Positions 55,222 to 63,841 of a stretch of 64,000 nt of DNA are shown here, piece by piece. This stretch comes from Lujinxingia vulgaris. Lineage in GTDB: Bacteria > Myxococcota_A > Bradymonadia > Bradymonadales > Bradymonadaceae. The notes under the pieces were generated by a model. That model was not told the DNA's origin, searched no databases, and saw nothing but the letters and a program-made list of their open reading frames with translations. The stretch spans positions 310,001 to 374,000 of the forward strand of contig NZ_VOSM01000004.1 of the NCBI RefSeq assembly GCF_007997015.1. Direction: 5' to 3'. Positions within the stretch are counted from its first letter, which is position 1, and every line of letters begins with the position of its first letter. The position numbers and the translations under genes are program-made.

Positions 55222-57033
55222 ATGGGAAGCACTGCGTCCAAGCACGTCGCCACGCAACCGGCACGCATCCTGGTTGTTGAAGACAGCCCGACCCAGGCGC
55301 ATTACCTGGCAGCGATGCTCGAAGACGCCGGCCACCAGGTTGAGATCGCCCGCGACGCCGAGAGCGCCTGGGATAGCCTGCAACAGCTCACCTTCGATCT
55401 CGTGCTCAGCGACGTGCATATGCCCGGCGAGAGCGGCATTGAGCTGTGCAGCCGCATCAAGTCCGAGTCCCGCTTTGAGCCGGTGAAAGTCGTCTTGCTC
55501 ACGGCCCTCTCCGACGCACTTAGCCTGATGCGCGGCCTGGGTGCCGGCGCCGACTACTTCATGACCAAGGAGCGCGGCGACGACTTCTTGCTCCACCAGA
55601 TCGACCGCGTTCTCAAACCCGAGAGCATCGCCGAGCCCCCATCCTCGGCCGCCCAGTGGGAGGGCGAACTTCAGGAAATCGATGAGACCCACCGCCAGCT
55701 GGCACGCATCCTCACCACCGCCTTCGAAGATCTCTACCTGATCAGCGATGAGCTGCGTGCCAGCCGCGAGAGCGTCCAGTCCACACTGCGCAGCGTCCTC
55801 AACACCGTGCCCGTTGGCGTCATCATCACCCGCGCCGACGGCACCACACGCCTGGCCAACCGCTCCGCCCGCGCGATGCTCGGCATCGAAGAGCTCATCC
55901 CCGTCTCCCAGTGGTGCGAACGCCTCAGCTTGCAAACCCCCGACCGACGCCCTCTGCTTCCCGACGATCTTCCCACCCACCTCACCCTCCAGGATCGCGA
56001 AGCGCGCCTTGAAGTTGAGCTGCTGATCAGCCGCGAAGACGGCGAACCTCTCCCGGTCCTGGTCAACACCCAGCCGGTCCGAAACAAGCAGGGCCAGCTC
56101 GAAGAAGTCATCACCACAGTCACCTCCATCGTGGAGCGCAAACGCATCGATATGATCCGCGAGCAGCTCGTGCAGCTCGACCACCTCGCGGCCATCGGCG
56201 AGCTCGCTACGAGCATCGCCCATGAAGTCAACAACCCTTCGGCGTATGTCATCGCCAACCTCTCAGTGGTGCGCCAGCACCACTGCAGTGAGCTGACCGC
56301 GTTTACCCGCAAACTCGACGCCCTTATCGCCGAGGAGCCAGACCCGGAGCGCGCCCGCGCGCTTGAGTCGCTGCTCAGCGCCCATAACGTGCGTCACCTC
56401 GTGGACGACCTCCAGGACACCATCGACGAAAACTTAAGCGGGATGTCCCGCATCAAGACCATCGTCAGTGACCTGCGCGACTTCGCGCGCCCTCCTTCCT
56501 CGCCGCCGATGGTCACTGTGGCTCTGCAAGACATCGCCACCACCGCGATGAAGATGGTCTACAACGCACTGCGCTATAAAACGAACTTCACCCTGCACGC
56601 TCCCCCCGAGCTGGCCTTTGTACGGGCCCAGCCCGTTCGCCTGGTCCAGGCGGTCCTCAACCTGCTGCTCCACGCCGCGCGCTCCTTCCCCGACGACCAG
56701 CGCGAGCGCAGCGTCGCGCTCCGCGTGCACCAGGACTCCTCGACCGCCTCCATTATCATTGAGGCCAACGGCAATGCCCCGATCGAACAAGACATCCAGG
56801 CCATCATCAGCCCCTTTCATCAAGGCCAGCTTCGCAACGAGCAGCGCGGCCTGAGCCTCTCGGTCTGCGCTGACATCATCAAAACCTTCCGGGGCACCCT
56901 TCGCCTGCACCCCCTTAATGACGGCTCGGGAATGAGCTTTGAAGCAACCTTTCCCCTACACGACGCGCCGGACACCGAGCCGGTTGAGCTTCGCACTGGC
57001 GAGCCCGATCACGAGTTTCCCGAAGAACCTTAA
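55222..57033 (+). CDS. Receiver-PAS-histidine kinase with degenerate ATP-binding domain
   Basis: From the ATG at 55222 (GGGA upstream) the product is 603 residues; ATGs at 55207 and 55210 are in frame but lack a ribosome site. The receiver (about 14-130) is intact (VVEDS, Asp64 in SDVHMPG, LLTA, MTKE). A PAS region (about 185-305) follows, then a dimerisation domain with His334 in SIAHEVNNPS. The ATPase domain is eroded: the N box reads NLLLHAARS with His for the key Asn, the G1 box reads EANGNAP where D-x-G-x-G is expected, and the G2 box reads RGLSLS. It may be a signal-receiving pseudokinase. It lies 80 bases after cheB and is probably in the same transcript. Confidence 0.88.
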   Translation: MGSTASKHVATQPARILVVEDSPTQAHYLAAMLEDAGHQVEIARDAESAWDSLQQLTFDLVLSDVHMPGESGIELCSRIKSESRFEPVKVVLLTALSDALSLMRGLGAGADYFMTKERGDDFLLHQIDRVLKPESIAEPPSSAAQWEGELQEIDETHRQLARILTTAFEDLYLISDELRASRESVQSTLRSVLNTVPVGVIITRADGTTRLANRSARAMLGIEELIPVSQWCERLSLQTPDRRPLLPDDLPTHLTLQDREARLEVELLISREDGEPLPVLVNTQPVRNKQGQLEEVITTVTSIVERKRIDMIREQLVQLDHLAAIGELATSIAHEVNNPSAYVIANLSVVRQHHCSELTAFTRKLDALIAEEPDPERARALESLLSAHNVRHLVDDLQDTIDENLSGMSRIKTIVSDLRDFARPPSSPPMVTVALQDIATTAMKMVYNALRYKTNFTLHAPPELAFVRAQPVRLVQAVLNLLLHAARSFPDDQRERSVALRVHQDSSTASIIIEANGNAPIEQDIQAIISPFHQGQLRNEQRGLSLSVCADIIKTFRGTLRLHPLNDGSGMSFEATFPLHDAPDTEPVELRTGEPDHEFPEEP

Positions 57034-57056
57034 GCTCGCCGAATCCACCGGCGAGC
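57034..57056 (+). terminator. Hairpin after the receiver-PAS-kinase gene
   Basis: GCTCGCC (57034-57040) pairs with GGCGAGC (57050-57056) immediately after the TAA. The following sequence is GCATTTCCTG, a poor T-tract, so termination may be partial. Confidence 0.45.
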
Positions 57057-57153
57057 GCATTTCCTGAAAAAAATAACAGGGAAAAAATCTTCAGCTTCGG
57101 CGTTGCTTCCAGCGCGGCGGTGGCGAGGATCTCTGCCCGCAACCGATGCATCC

Positions 57154-58023
57154 ATGTCCACACTGCCTCTTGAGCTGCCCATGAGTATCCTCCCCGCCAT
57201 CGCCCTGCTGATGAGCCTGCCCGCCCTGGCCCCCCCTTCCGGCACGGCCCCTGTGGCGGTGCAACCCACCACGGCGTTGCTCACACCTCCCCCTCACACG
57301 CTCATTCAGCCCGCGAGTGATCCCCCAACCTCCGAGTCGGTCCCACCTGATTTAAGCGGGCGTTTTGCCCAGAAGTTGGTCACCACTGCGCGCGCAAAGG
57401 TGATGGGCGTCGGTCGCGTCGATACAACCACAACCGCTTACCTCATCGTGGAGGTGGAGCAAGAGGGCACTCGGCTGCGCATGAAGTCGCGCGCGTGCAA
57501 CGCCACCCTCGACGGCTCGCGTGTGGTTCGCACGACGATCCCCGATGCGTTTATCGAAAGCCTCCCCGAGCGCACCCGCCGCGGCACGCTGCGCCAGGAC
57601 GGCGACACCTGGCGACTCGATGTGGCCCGAGACTGGGACATCCGCGGCGTTCGCCTTCGGGACCCGGCCAATGAGCCCCTGCCGGAAGACGCCGACGATC
57701 CCCGCGTCTTCGACCAGGATGGCGACGGCCACCCCGGCCTCTCCGTGCAGGTCGAGGGCCTCATCGATGGCGAAGTCCGCGTGGTGCAACGCGGGTGGGA
57801 CGAATACACCTTTAGCGTCGATAGCGCCGACCACCTGCGCGGAAGCGTGCGCTGGAACAGCGAGCAGAGCGTCGTTGACGCTACCAGCCGCTTTCTGCGC
57901 GGCGGCCCCGAAGCCCGGCCCTTACCCGACCCGGAGCTCAATTACGTTGAGCTCAAACGCGTCGCCCCTTCGGTCGATTGCCAGGCCTTGAAGTCGCGGC
58001 CCGACGCCGTCTTCTCCGACTAA
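57154..58023 (+). CDS. Secreted protein of unknown function, 289 residues
   Basis: The product has a signal-peptide-like start (MSILPAIALLMSLPALA from the in-frame ATG at 57181) and a Pro/Thr-rich stretch. A beta-rich domain (about 80-280) includes a Ca-binding-type loop DQDGDGHPG and a pattern of paired strands (RLRMKSRACNATLDGSRV, GEVRVVQRGWDEYTFSV). A single Cys pair (RACNA and VDCQA) could form a disulfide. The start is uncertain among 57103, 57154 and 57181; ribosome sites are weak. An AT-rich stretch at 57065-57090 may hold its promoter. The gene lies directly after the chemosensory cluster and may or may not belong to it. Confidence 0.7.
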   Translation: MSTLPLELPMSILPAIALLMSLPALAPPSGTAPVAVQPTTALLTPPPHTLIQPASDPPTSESVPPDLSGRFAQKLVTTARAKVMGVGRVDTTTTAYLIVEVEQEGTRLRMKSRACNATLDGSRVVRTTIPDAFIESLPERTRRGTLRQDGDTWRLDVARDWDIRGVRLRDPANEPLPEDADDPRVFDQDGDGHPGLSVQVEGLIDGEVRVVQRGWDEYTFSVDSADHLRGSVRWNSEQSVVDATSRFLRGGPEARPLPDPELNYVELKRVAPSVDCQALKSRPDAVFSD

Positions 58024-58046
58024 CCATGCGCCGCCAGCGACGCCAT

Positions 58047-58943
58047 TTACCCCACGCGCACTCGCCCCTCCAGATGCGTGAGACGACCATCCGGGCTCTG
58101 GCAGCGGAGCTCCAACCCGTCCTCCTCGTCATCGAGGGGCCAGGCGGCGATCCACAGCCGCGCCGGCAACTTCACCGGCTTGCGGAATCGCACCACCATC
58201 TCCACCGGCGCCCGAGCATCGATCAGCTCCTGCACCTCCCCCCAGGCCCGCGAAAGTGTCCACATCCCGTGCGCGATCGCGCGATCAAACCCGAAGGGCC
58301 GCGCCGTCCAGGCGTGCAGATGAATCGGATTGAAGTCGCCGGAGACCGCCGCATAGCGCCTCCCCAGGTCTTCGGGCGCGCGCACCATCACAGATACGCG
58401 AGCGTCGCCCTGCTCCCCGACCTCCGGCGCCTCCTTGCGACGCCCACGCTTCGAGCGCGCGCGGCGCACCGGAGAGAGAGCGCTCAGCCGGCTCTCCCAC
58501 ACAAGCTCCTCGCCGACGTGCGCCTCACTGACCAGCGTCACCACATAGCCGAGTTTCTCATCCCAACGCCCCTCTTCCACTCGCGCGCTCAGCCGCAGCA
58601 CCTCGTTGACCTCAACGGGCCGATGCTGCGTCAGAGTGTTCTCCAGATGCACCAGCCCCAACGCCGGCAATCCGAAGTCGGCATGAGCGATGATCGCCGC
58701 ATGCAGCGGCGTCGCCAGCACCTGCAGATAAGGCAAAGGTACGATGCCGTGATCGGCAATCCCACACAGCGCGCGATAACGCCCCAGCTCATCGAGGTCC
58801 ACGCGCACCCGATCCACACGCGCGCTCAGCGCCTTCAACGCTGTCCCGGGAGTCGGCGCGGAACGCCGGCGAGCGGCGGCCTTCACATAAAGCGGCCCCA
58901 GCGCCGGCAACGCCTCAAACACCATCGCTTCTGCGCGCTCCAT
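58047..58943 (-). CDS. MaoC-type hot-dog dehydratase-like protein
   Basis: The 298-residue protein has two hot-dog halves. The C-terminal one carries the MaoC signature YAAVSGDFNPIHLHAWTARPFGF and AHGMW, with Asp and His in the hydratase positions. The N-terminal half (about 45-150) is the degenerate partner domain seen in double-hot-dog hydratases. The family includes enoyl-CoA hydratases and 3-hydroxyacyl dehydratases; the substrate is unknown. The ATG at 58943 overlaps the upstream stop by one base (TGATG) with GAGG in front, so it is coupled to the unknown 614-residue gene. Confidence 0.85.
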   Translation of the reverse strand: MERAEAMVFEALPALGPLYVKAAARRRSAPTPGTALKALSARVDRVRVDLDELGRYRALCGIADHGIVPLPYLQVLATPLHAAIIAHADFGLPALGLVHLENTLTQHRPVEVNEVLRLSARVEEGRWDEKLGYVVTLVSEAHVGEELVWESRLSALSPVRRARSKRGRRKEAPEVGEQGDARVSVMVRAPEDLGRRYAAVSGDFNPIHLHAWTARPFGFDRAIAHGMWTLSRAWGEVQELIDARAPVEMVVRFRKPVKLPARLWIAAWPLDDEEDGLELRCQSPDGRLTHLEGRVRVG

Positions 58944-60787
58944 CACTTCACCTCCCAGACCGCTTCACCACGCCAGCTCGCCGGCCAGGCCGCGCCTTTA
59001 TTGCCAGGAATTCCCCGCCCCTGCGGGTCGACCACGAAGTTGCCCACATCACCAAACGCGCGCTCGGTGTTGATCTTTTCGCCGCGCCGGCGCATCGCCT
59101 CCAGCGTCCCCCCGCGTGCCATATGAACGACCTCATGCGGCCCCGGCCGAAGATCGACAAGTTTGCCCTGACGGCGCGGATTCATCAGCTGCTCCTCGTT
59201 GCCGATCGGGTCGGCCACCGTCTTGGCTTTAAGCGTCCACACCAGCAGCGAGGTCGGGTCGCGCCCCTCAAAGGTCTTCGCCAGAAGATCGGGCTGGCCA
59301 TAAAACGCCTTACCGATGTCATTCTGATTAACCGGACCCGCCATCAGGCAGAGGCCGGCGAGCAGGTCGCAACCTTCAGGAAGATCCATCACACCCATCA
59401 GCTCGGCGACAAGGCCGCTGCGCGCCGCGCACGCCCCGATGGCGCGCACGCACTGATCCCAGTCCAACCCGGCTCGCGCCACCTCGCGCCGGGAGAGCCC
59501 GCCGATGTAGATACGCTGGCCGGCCAGGCCAAAAGCCTTACGCCCCCGCTCGGCGTTTCGGCTAAACGCACGCCCCACCGGAAGGTCGGCCCACGTCGGC
59601 AGCGTCGCAATTACCCGGTCGGTGACCTCATCAAGTCCGTGCTGCACCTCGTTGATACGGGCCTGCCCGGCCGGCGTAAGCACGTCGACGCGCTCGAGCA
59701 TCATCAGGCGTTTGGCCCGCTCCCGGTCGCAGCCCGTCCAGTGCGCAAACGCGTTGTACGCCGCCCGCCCGGCCATCACCGTCAGCTCCTCGGGCACCAC
59801 CATCCCCTGGTCGTGCTGATACTCATCAGGCGCGCTCTCATCGGCGTTGCTCCCCGGCTGAATTCGCTCGCTCCGAAAGGCCATCAGGTTCGCGCCGATC
59901 TTGCGGCAGAGCTCCCGCTCCAACTCGACCTCTTCGCCGGGCAGCGCGCGCCCGACCTGCGCGACCAACGCCACCCGCCAGCCCTGAGCGCGCTCGGCCG
60001 CCGTCAATCCGCACATCTCCTCCATCGCCCGCAACATCGGGCGGTTCTCTCGCCGCCGCGGCTCACTGCAAAAAGGCGCCGAGAAGACCTGCGCGCGTCT
60101 CCGTCCGCACGACGCAACCACCGCCGCCCGCTCCATCGCATCGGCCAGAATCCCCACATGCAGCTGCTGCAGATACCCCACCGAGGGGATATCGTCCTCA
60201 TGCCAGAACTTCTTGCGAAACGCGCGGTAGGGCACCGTCAGCAGGCTCTTTACCGGCTTATGTCCGACCAGGGTCAGGAGCAGCGTAAAAGGCGTGCGGT
60301 AAGGCCGGCTCAACACCACGTGCGTGCACGAAGCGTTGTCGAGCACGGGTGCATCCAGATGCCCCAGGCTGCGCAGCAGGTGCGCAAGCCTTACCGAGTC
60401 TTCGGGCCCAAAACTCACCTGACGATGCCCGCGAAAGTTCGTGGACTGCCGCGCGCTCATCACCCCTAACGCACACTCTTCAAAAAGCTCCCCCTCCTCG
60501 ATCGCCTCCACCGGCCCAAACCCGCTCGGCCGCTCCAGCGAGAGCAACTTCAGCGCGTCCTGAGCCTCCTCCCGACTCAGCGCCACCCGGCGGCGATACC
60601 CCACTGGCGAGGCGCTGTGCAGTTCTTCAGGCAGCGAGTAGCGCGTCTTACGCTCCCCGGGTTTTGCAAAACTCGCCATGCGGCGGCGCGGGGTCTTCGG
60701 CGGAGTGATCGCCACCGCTTCCACAGGCTTCTGCTGACAACCATCACCACCGGCATGCCCGGACTGCACTTCAGGCTCTGCGCTCAT
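58943..60787 (-). CDS. Protein of unknown function, 614 residues, coupled to the MaoC gene
   Basis: I start at the ATG at 60787, which has GGGAGG seven bases upstream; the frame extends to 60922 but has no such site. There is no signal peptide or membrane helix. After a disordered basic N-terminus the rest is compact, globular-looking sequence. Strong local patterns are NASCTHVVLSRPYRTPFTLLL, DEYQHDQGMVVPEELTVMAG, QRIYIGGLSRREVARAGLDW and, near the end, DVGNFVVDPQGRGIPGNKG. It has many Cys and His residues but no recognisable metal or nucleotide motif. I recognise no family. One-base overlap with the hot-dog gene suggests a shared pathway, possibly in acyl-CoA chemistry; that is inference. 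Confidence 0.75.
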   Translation of the reverse strand: MSAEPEVQSGHAGGDGCQQKPVEAVAITPPKTPRRRMASFAKPGERKTRYSLPEELHSASPVGYRRRVALSREEAQDALKLLSLERPSGFGPVEAIEEGELFEECALGVMSARQSTNFRGHRQVSFGPEDSVRLAHLLRSLGHLDAPVLDNASCTHVVLSRPYRTPFTLLLTLVGHKPVKSLLTVPYRAFRKKFWHEDDIPSVGYLQQLHVGILADAMERAAVVASCGRRRAQVFSAPFCSEPRRRENRPMLRAMEEMCGLTAAERAQGWRVALVAQVGRALPGEEVELERELCRKIGANLMAFRSERIQPGSNADESAPDEYQHDQGMVVPEELTVMAGRAAYNAFAHWTGCDRERAKRLMMLERVDVLTPAGQARINEVQHGLDEVTDRVIATLPTWADLPVGRAFSRNAERGRKAFGLAGQRIYIGGLSRREVARAGLDWDQCVRAIGACAARSGLVAELMGVMDLPEGCDLLAGLCLMAGPVNQNDIGKAFYGQPDLLAKTFEGRDPTSLLVWTLKAKTVADPIGNEEQLMNPRRQGKLVDLRPGPHEVVHMARGGTLEAMRRRGEKINTERAFGDVGNFVVDPQGRGIPGNKGAAWPASWRGEAVWEVK

Positions 60788-60946
60788 CGTGCGCCTCCCT
60801 TCTGTGGGGGATTCAAGGTGTGTGTAAACACCGCCAGCCCTAGCCCGCCCCCGTGACTTTTTCAAGCCGAGGTGCGCTGCGGCGGTCGCATCACCAGCTC
60901 CCACATCCCCCAACACCAGCATCGCGTGCTGATGTTACCTGAGAGC

Positions 60947-61843
60947 TCACTCGCTCACCGCATCGCGCAGCGCCTCGTCCACCCGGGGATGTTCAAACGC
61001 GTACCCACCTTCTTGAAGACGCTTCGGACGCACACGCTGCCCGATGAGCAACATCTCTTCGGCCATCTCTTTGCCCAGCGCGATCTTCAGCGCAAACCCC
61101 GGCGTGGGCATCACCGCCGGGCGATGCATCGCTTTACCCAACGCCTTCGCAAACTCGGCGTTGGTCACCGGGTTGGGGCTGACCACGTTGACCGGCCCCT
61201 CCAACTCCGACTCCAGCAAAAGCCAACGCAGCGCCCCAACTACATCATCGAGCGCCACCCAGCTCATGTACTGATCACCGCTGCCCATCGGCCCGCCCAC
61301 GCCCATCTTAAAGGGGAGCATCATCTTATCGAGCGCGCCGCCTTCCGAAGAGGTGATCACGCCGAGTCTGGCGTTAACCACACGCACGCCCGCCCCGCGC
61401 GCCGGCTCGCAGGCCTCCTCCCACGCCCGACACACCTCCGCCAGAAACCCCTCCCCCGACGGTGCCGTCTCGTCGACCCACTGACTGCCGGTGTCGCCAT
61501 AATACCCCACCGCCGAGGCGCAAATCAGCGTCTTTGGCCCCTTCTCCATTCTCGCCAGCGCCCCGGCAATCAGCTCGGTGCCCTTGACCCGACTCTCCAG
61601 AATTCGCTTCTTCTGCGCCTCGGTCCACCGGCTCGCCGCCAGACTTTCCCCGGCAAGATGCACCACCGCATCGACCTCCGAGAGCGCCGCCTCATCGAGC
61701 TCGCCACGCTCCGCCGACCAAGAGATGCCCTCCCGCTCGCGCGAGCGCACCATCGCCACAACCTCCACCCCCTCGGCCTCAAGCCGCTCGCGCAACGCCC
61801 TTCCCACAAGCCCACGTGCCCCGCTGATCGCCACTCGCTTCAT
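60947..61843 (-). CDS. TIGR01777-type NAD-dependent epimerase/dehydratase
   Basis: This 298-residue extended short-chain dehydrogenase has the nucleotide-binding SGARGLVGRAL (Gly8, Gly11, Gly14), the family signature VVHLAGESLAASRWTEAQK, SAVGYYGDTG with catalytic Tyr, and the C-terminal DUF1731 segment (PAVMPTPGFALKIALGKEMAEE). The family, often named after YfcH, is widespread and its substrate is not established. The ATG at 61843 is chosen over the GTG three bases upstream because GAGGA is better placed. It appears to be monocistronic. Confidence 0.92.
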   Translation of the reverse strand: MKRVAISGARGLVGRALRERLEAEGVEVVAMVRSREREGISWSAERGELDEAALSEVDAVVHLAGESLAASRWTEAQKKRILESRVKGTELIAGALARMEKGPKTLICASAVGYYGDTGSQWVDETAPSGEGFLAEVCRAWEEACEPARGAGVRVVNARLGVITSSEGGALDKMMLPFKMGVGGPMGSGDQYMSWVALDDVVGALRWLLLESELEGPVNVVSPNPVTNAEFAKALGKAMHRPAVMPTPGFALKIALGKEMAEEMLLIGQRVRPKRLQEGGYAFEHPRVDEALRDAVSE

Positions 61844-62066
61844 CACTACATCCTCGGCAAAGCCATTCTATCGCCGCGACCATCGGGGCGACTTCGGCTG
61901 CGAAAAGTAGAGCACCTCGCCTTGTTTTCAAGCCCCGGGTGTTTCCCTTCGCCCGTTAGAGGCATCGACACCGGTGATTCTTCCCTCTACAACGCCCCCA
62001 TTCGAAGCATCTCCCCCTCGCTCCCGACCCGGACGAGGGCTTCTGCCACCTGCGTCCTGAGCGACG

Positions 62067-63818
62067 ATGGCTTCTTCGACGCCCACACCTGCGCGCCCCC
62101 GACTCGCCGGCCTGCCTCTGATGGCCCTGGCGATGTTCGCTTTTCTTGCGCTCATGGTCGCCCCCCGCCAGACCGACGCCCAGCCGGCCCCCTCGATCCG
62201 CGTAAGCGCCAACTCAAACGTCTCCCTGGCACGCGGCGTCAAGGTCATCGCCGACGCAGATGCCCACTACACTCCAGCCGATCTTCCCGAACTTCGGCGC
62301 ATCGCCGGCGATCTTCCCCTGCACACCGGCGGCACCCTCCCCTTCGAGGTGGGCCGCCACGTACTGCTCTTCGACGTCATCAACACCGCCCCAGACCCCA
62401 ACGTCGTGCTCTCCTTTTTGCTCCCCACCGTGCAGGAGGTCGAGCTCATCGCCACCCCCAAACTTGGCGGCCTGCCTCAACATCTTCGCACCGGGCGCAC
62501 CCTCCACGCTCTGGACCGCCCGCTGCCGGTCGTCGGCCACAGCCTGCCCCTCTCCCTGCGCCCGGATGAGCCCTACGAGATCGCACTCTTCATCACCGCG
62601 CGGGTCCCGCCGCACATTCACCTCGGTGAGATCGAGCTGCAGTCCCGACGCACCTTCAACCAGCACAGCCTGCGCCTGCAGATCACGCTCTTGCTCTCCC
62701 TGGGCATCCTGCTGGCACTCACGGTGCACTCCCTCTCCATCTGGGCGCGGGTGCGCGAGCAGGTCTACCTCTACTTCGCCTGCTACACCTTCGCCTCCGC
62801 CATGCTCTGGCTGACGCACTACGAGCTTTTGCGCATCTTCGTGATGCCCGACACCGACACCAGCCTGCTCAACCTGACGGCCAACAACGCGATGGTGCTC
62901 TTTGTGCTCCTCTTCTCCCGGGAGTTTCTGAGCCTGCGGCTGGTCTCACCGCGCCTGGCCCGCGTCTTCGATGCGGCCACCCTGGCCGTCACGCTCTTGC
63001 TCGGCGTCATCCCGATCGCGAGTTACACCCTGGTCTACCACCTGCAGGCCGGCGCCGCCGCGCTGGCGTTGAGCCTGATGGCCCTGGGCGTCTGGCGCTC
63101 CTGGCGCGCCGGGGTGAGCGCCGCCCGCATCTTTTTGCTGGCCTTTAGCCTGCTCTTCATCGGCGCCTCACTGACCATCGCCGACGCTATTATCCTCGAT
63201 CTTCCCACCGCCACGGTGCGCCTGGCCACCCTGGCCAGCACCGCCTTAGGCATGCTCGCGATGGCCTACTCGGTGGCTGAGCGCATGCAACAACTTCAGG
63301 GCCGCGTCTCCACCGCCGAAAACGTCGCCCGCACCGACAGCCTCACCCGCCTGCGCAACCGCAGCGCCTTCGAAGAAGACATCGCCGCGATGCTCGACGC
63401 CGAGCAAAACCCCGACGTGATGGTCGTCTTCTGCGACCTCGACGGCCTCAAGTCCATCAACGATGAGCGCGGCCACAAACACGGCGACGAGCTCCTCTTC
63501 GCCTTCGCCGACGAGCTCCAGCAGGGCTTTCGCGACGTCGACCAGATCTACCGCATCGGCGGCGATGAGTTCGTACTTCTGCTCCCCAACCCCGGCGCCC
63601 CTGGCGAGCGAGACTGGCTTGAGAATCGCGTCGAGCACATCCTGGAACGCCTGCGCCGGCGAGGATTTGCACGCGCCGACGTCAGCATCGGCGCCGCCCA
63701 CCTCGACGAGGTCGAAGGCGACCCGATGGGAGCCCTGGCCCTGGCCGACAGCCGCATGTACCACGCCAAGAACGCCAAAAAGAGCGCCGCGAAAGATCGC
63801 GCGCGCTCTCTGGCCTGA
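62067..63818 (+). CDS. Membrane diguanylate cyclase with 7TM sensor-type region
   Basis: The 583-residue protein has an N-terminal helix, an extracytoplasmic beta domain (about 40-200) of the 7TMR-DISM extracellular type, about seven membrane helices (205-400; LRLQITLLLSLGILLALTVHSL first), a short coiled coil and a GGDEF domain. GGDEF is intact (498-502). An inhibitory-site RxxD (Arg489-Asp492) lies exactly five residues before it, so product inhibition by cyclic di-GMP is expected. The enzyme makes cyclic di-GMP, probably controlling motility or matrix production in response to an envelope signal. The ATG lacks a strong ribosome site but fits the signal anchor. Confidence 0.92.
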   Translation: MASSTPTPARPRLAGLPLMALAMFAFLALMVAPRQTDAQPAPSIRVSANSNVSLARGVKVIADADAHYTPADLPELRRIAGDLPLHTGGTLPFEVGRHVLLFDVINTAPDPNVVLSFLLPTVQEVELIATPKLGGLPQHLRTGRTLHALDRPLPVVGHSLPLSLRPDEPYEIALFITARVPPHIHLGEIELQSRRTFNQHSLRLQITLLLSLGILLALTVHSLSIWARVREQVYLYFACYTFASAMLWLTHYELLRIFVMPDTDTSLLNLTANNAMVLFVLLFSREFLSLRLVSPRLARVFDAATLAVTLLLGVIPIASYTLVYHLQAGAAALALSLMALGVWRSWRAGVSAARIFLLAFSLLFIGASLTIADAIILDLPTATVRLATLASTALGMLAMAYSVAERMQQLQGRVSTAENVARTDSLTRLRNRSAFEEDIAAMLDAEQNPDVMVVFCDLDGLKSINDERGHKHGDELLFAFADELQQGFRDVDQIYRIGGDEFVLLLPNPGAPGERDWLENRVEHILERLRRRGFARADVSIGAAHLDEVEGDPMGALALADSRMYHAKNAKKSAAKDRARSLA

Positions 63819-63841
63819 GCTCCCCCCAACAAAAGCTGCCC

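Noticed and set aside
57103-57153. TTG start for the secreted protein at 57154
   Set aside because: It would add a basic, Arg/Trp-rich segment before the signal peptide with no ribosome site; a later ATG fits better, although the exact start stays open.
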